Assembly: GCA_944363385.1 (NCBI GenBank)
Contig: CALVUB010000047.1
Location: 1 to 6,559, forward strand
DNA length: 6,559 nt
From: an uncultured Clostridia bacterium
GTDB taxonomy: Bacteria > Bacillota > Clostridia > Christensenellales > UBA1242
Direction: 5' to 3'
Shown here: positions 5,940 through 6,559 of the stretch, piece after piece
Numbering within the stretch: position 1 is the first letter of the stretch
Layout: each line of letters opens with the position of its first letter
The notes under the pieces: generated by a model
Database searches by the model: none
Seen by the model: the letters and a program-made list of their open reading frames with translations, nothing else
Told to the model about the DNA's origin: nothing
Program-made: the position numbers and the translations under genes

Positions 5940-6248
5940 TTACTTTTTGATTGATACAATTTTAATTTGAGTGAATGGTTGTCTGTGACCTTGTTTCTTT
6001 CTTTCGTTCTTTTTAGGCTTATATTTGAAAACAACGATTTTATCACCTTTGCCATGAGAAATAATTTCAGCTTCACAAACAGCATTTTTCACAGATGGAT
6101 TGCCAGCAACAACTTTGCCGTTGTCAGAAATCAAAAGAACATCGAGTTGAACTTTATCGCCAACAGGTCTGTCAAGTTTTTCAACAGAAATAATGTCGCC
6201 TTCGCTGACTTTGTATTGCTTTCCACCAGTTTGAACAATAGCAAACAT
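5940..6248 (-). CDS. rplU: 50S ribosomal protein L21
   Basis: L21 is a 23S rRNA-binding protein of the large subunit. The 102-residue product opens MFAIVQTGGKQYKV, the classic L21 start, and contains the C-terminal signature KIVVFKYKPKKNERKK followed by QGHRQPFTQIKI. An in-frame ATG 21 bases upstream (6269) is rejected: the family start matches the ATG at 6248, and GGAGGT lies six bases before it. It is the first gene of the rplU-prp-rpmA operon, preceded by a strong promoter and a leader RNA that may regulate it. Confidence 0.97.
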   Translation of the reverse strand: MFAIVQTGGKQYKVSEGDIISVEKLDRPVGDKVQLDVLLISDNGKVVAGNPSVKNAVCEAEIISHGKGDKIVVFKYKPKKNERKKQGHRQPFTQIKIVSIKK

Positions 6249-6334
6249 ATTTTTACCTCCTCTAACCAAACTCGCTGTTTAACAGGTGTCAAATAAAAAA
6301 TTTGAACTTTTAAAACCCTACACATGCGGATACT
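6249..6334 (-). ncRNA. Probable L21 leader RNA (5' UTR of rplU operon)
   Basis: The roughly 86-nt untranslated leader between the predicted transcription start and rplU can fold. CGCAUGU (6328-6322) pairs with ACAGCG (6278-6273) with one bulged A. Inside this, UCAAAU (6305-6300) pairs with AUUUGA (6294-6289) around a five-U loop. The 3' side of the outer stem lies about 13 bases before the GGAGG site, so folding could influence translation. A family of L21 leaders upstream of rplU is known in Firmicutes, and the position and motifs such as CCGCAU, GGGUUUUAA and CCUGUUAA fit my memory of it. Membership should be treated as probable, not proven. Confidence 0.55.
6255..6260 (-). promoter_or_regulatory. 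Ribosome binding site deciding the rplU start
   Basis: The minus strand reads GGAGGT six bases before the ATG at 6248. The extra upstream codons in the open frame would run through this site, so the shorter start is correct. Confidence 0.85.
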
Positions 6335-6339
6335 ATTTG

Positions 6340-6368
6340 AGTATAGCATAGCAAGATATTTTTGTCAA
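6340..6368 (-). promoter_or_regulatory. Strong sigma-A-type promoter of the rplU-prp-rpmA operon
   Basis: On the minus strand a perfect TTGACA (6368-6363), a 17-base spacer and TATACT (6345-6340) are present, with TGC directly before the -10 giving an extended -10. Transcription should start near 6333-6334. The strength fits a ribosomal protein operon. Confidence 0.9.
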
Positions 6369-6496
6369 GGAAAATAAAGTTTTTCTTTAAAATAAAGCAA
6401 AATTTTATAATTAATTGCTTTTTATTTTTAAACTTACAAAAACAAAATCAAAATTTCGCATTTCACACCCTGACTTAAAATACCTTTTACAAAACC
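6369..6496. other. AT-rich intergenic spacer, no gene seen
   Basis: No open frame with family resemblance or a ribosome binding site is visible on either strand between the bidirectional terminator and the rplU promoter. The stretch is very AT-rich. The only less AT-rich patch is around 6457-6476. An imperfect inverted repeat (AAGCAA...TTGCTT, about 6397-6420) is too weak to call. Confidence 0.6.
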
Positions 6497-6525
6497 AAAA
6501 AAACTCACCTTAAGTGAGTTTTTTT
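6497..6525. terminator. Bidirectional Rho-independent terminator
   Basis: ACTCAC (6503-6508), a five-base loop CTTAA and GTGAGT (6514-6519) form a perfect stem. It is flanked by seven A on the left and seven T on the right, so it works as a terminator on either strand. Given that all genes here are on the minus strand, its main job is probably to end the transcription unit entering from the right edge. Confidence 0.88.
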
Positions 6526-6526
6526 A

Positions 6527-6559
6527 TTATTTTTTCTTTGATTTGTTTTCTTTTACTTT
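6527..6559 (-). CDS. Possible C-terminal tail of an unidentified gene (5' part beyond window)
   Basis: Read on the minus strand from the right edge, one frame gives ten codons, KVKENKSKKK, then two consecutive TAA stops just before the bidirectional terminator. A lysine-rich end followed by tandem stops and a terminator is what a real gene end looks like. A second frame stays open into the terminator loop, so the frame choice is not certain, and ten residues cannot identify the product. Confidence 0.35.
   Translation of the reverse strand, partial: KVKENKSKKK

Noticed and set aside
6131..6349. Minus-strand frame overlapping the rplU start and leader
   Set aside because: It is out of frame with rplU, covers the promoter and leader, and resembles no known protein.
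6397..6422. Imperfect inverted repeat AAGCAA...TTGCTT followed by TATTTT
   Set aside because: It needs a two-base bulge and is nearly all A-T; no gene ends beside it.
1..6559. CRISPR arrays, insertion sequences, att sites, tRNA or rRNA
   Set aside because: No regularly spaced repeats, transposase or recombinase motifs, terminal inverted repeats, or cloverleaf-like sequences were seen; the region is a conserved chromosomal core.

Overview
The window is AT-rich, and every gene I can support lies on the minus strand. It therefore reads biologically from right (6559) to left (1). The organism is most likely a low-GC member of the Firmicutes, class Clostridia or a close relative, probably one not well studied. 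The evidence is: an L27 with an N-terminal extension next to the Prp protease that trims it; the spore-former-lineage proteins YqfC and YqfD; a FloA-type flotillin; strong GGAGG ribosome binding sites; and heavy use of A/T-ending codons. I cannot name a genus.

Layout in the direction of transcription. (1) 6497-6559: what may be the lysine-rich tail of an unidentified gene, then a bidirectional terminator. (2) 6369-6496: AT-rich spacer. (3) 6368-5308: a strong sigma-A-type promoter, a structured leader of about 86 nt, then rplU (L21), prp and rpmA (L27), closed by a strong terminator. (4) 5254-4427: an OGG1-type 8-oxoguanine DNA glycosylase gene with no clear terminator. (5) 4417-2730: a near-consensus promoter, floA, an unrecognised one-TM protein translationally coupled to it, and a terminator whose stem contains that gene's stop codon. 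(6) 2674-1: yqfC, yqfD, ybeY and era, each overlapping the next. era is cut by the left edge a few codons before its expected end.

How the genes fit together. The rplU-prp-rpmA cluster makes two large-subunit proteins plus the protease that exposes the functional N-terminus of L27. The ybeY-era pair acts on 16S rRNA 3'-end maturation and 30S assembly. FloA organises membrane microdomains, and the coupled 188-residue membrane protein is a candidate partner. The locus is a condensed version of the Bacillus floA-yqfB-yqfC-yqfD-phoH-ybeY-dgkA-cdd-era neighbourhood: phoH, dgkA and cdd are absent from their usual places and yqfB is replaced.

Most of the window is conserved housekeeping content. 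The points most worth a second look are the unrecognised floA-coupled gene, the Era G4 motif (TKLD instead of NKxD) with a shortened G4-G5 segment, the altered Prp cleavage site in L27, and the gene-order compaction. I found no CRISPR array, mobile element, tRNA or rRNA.
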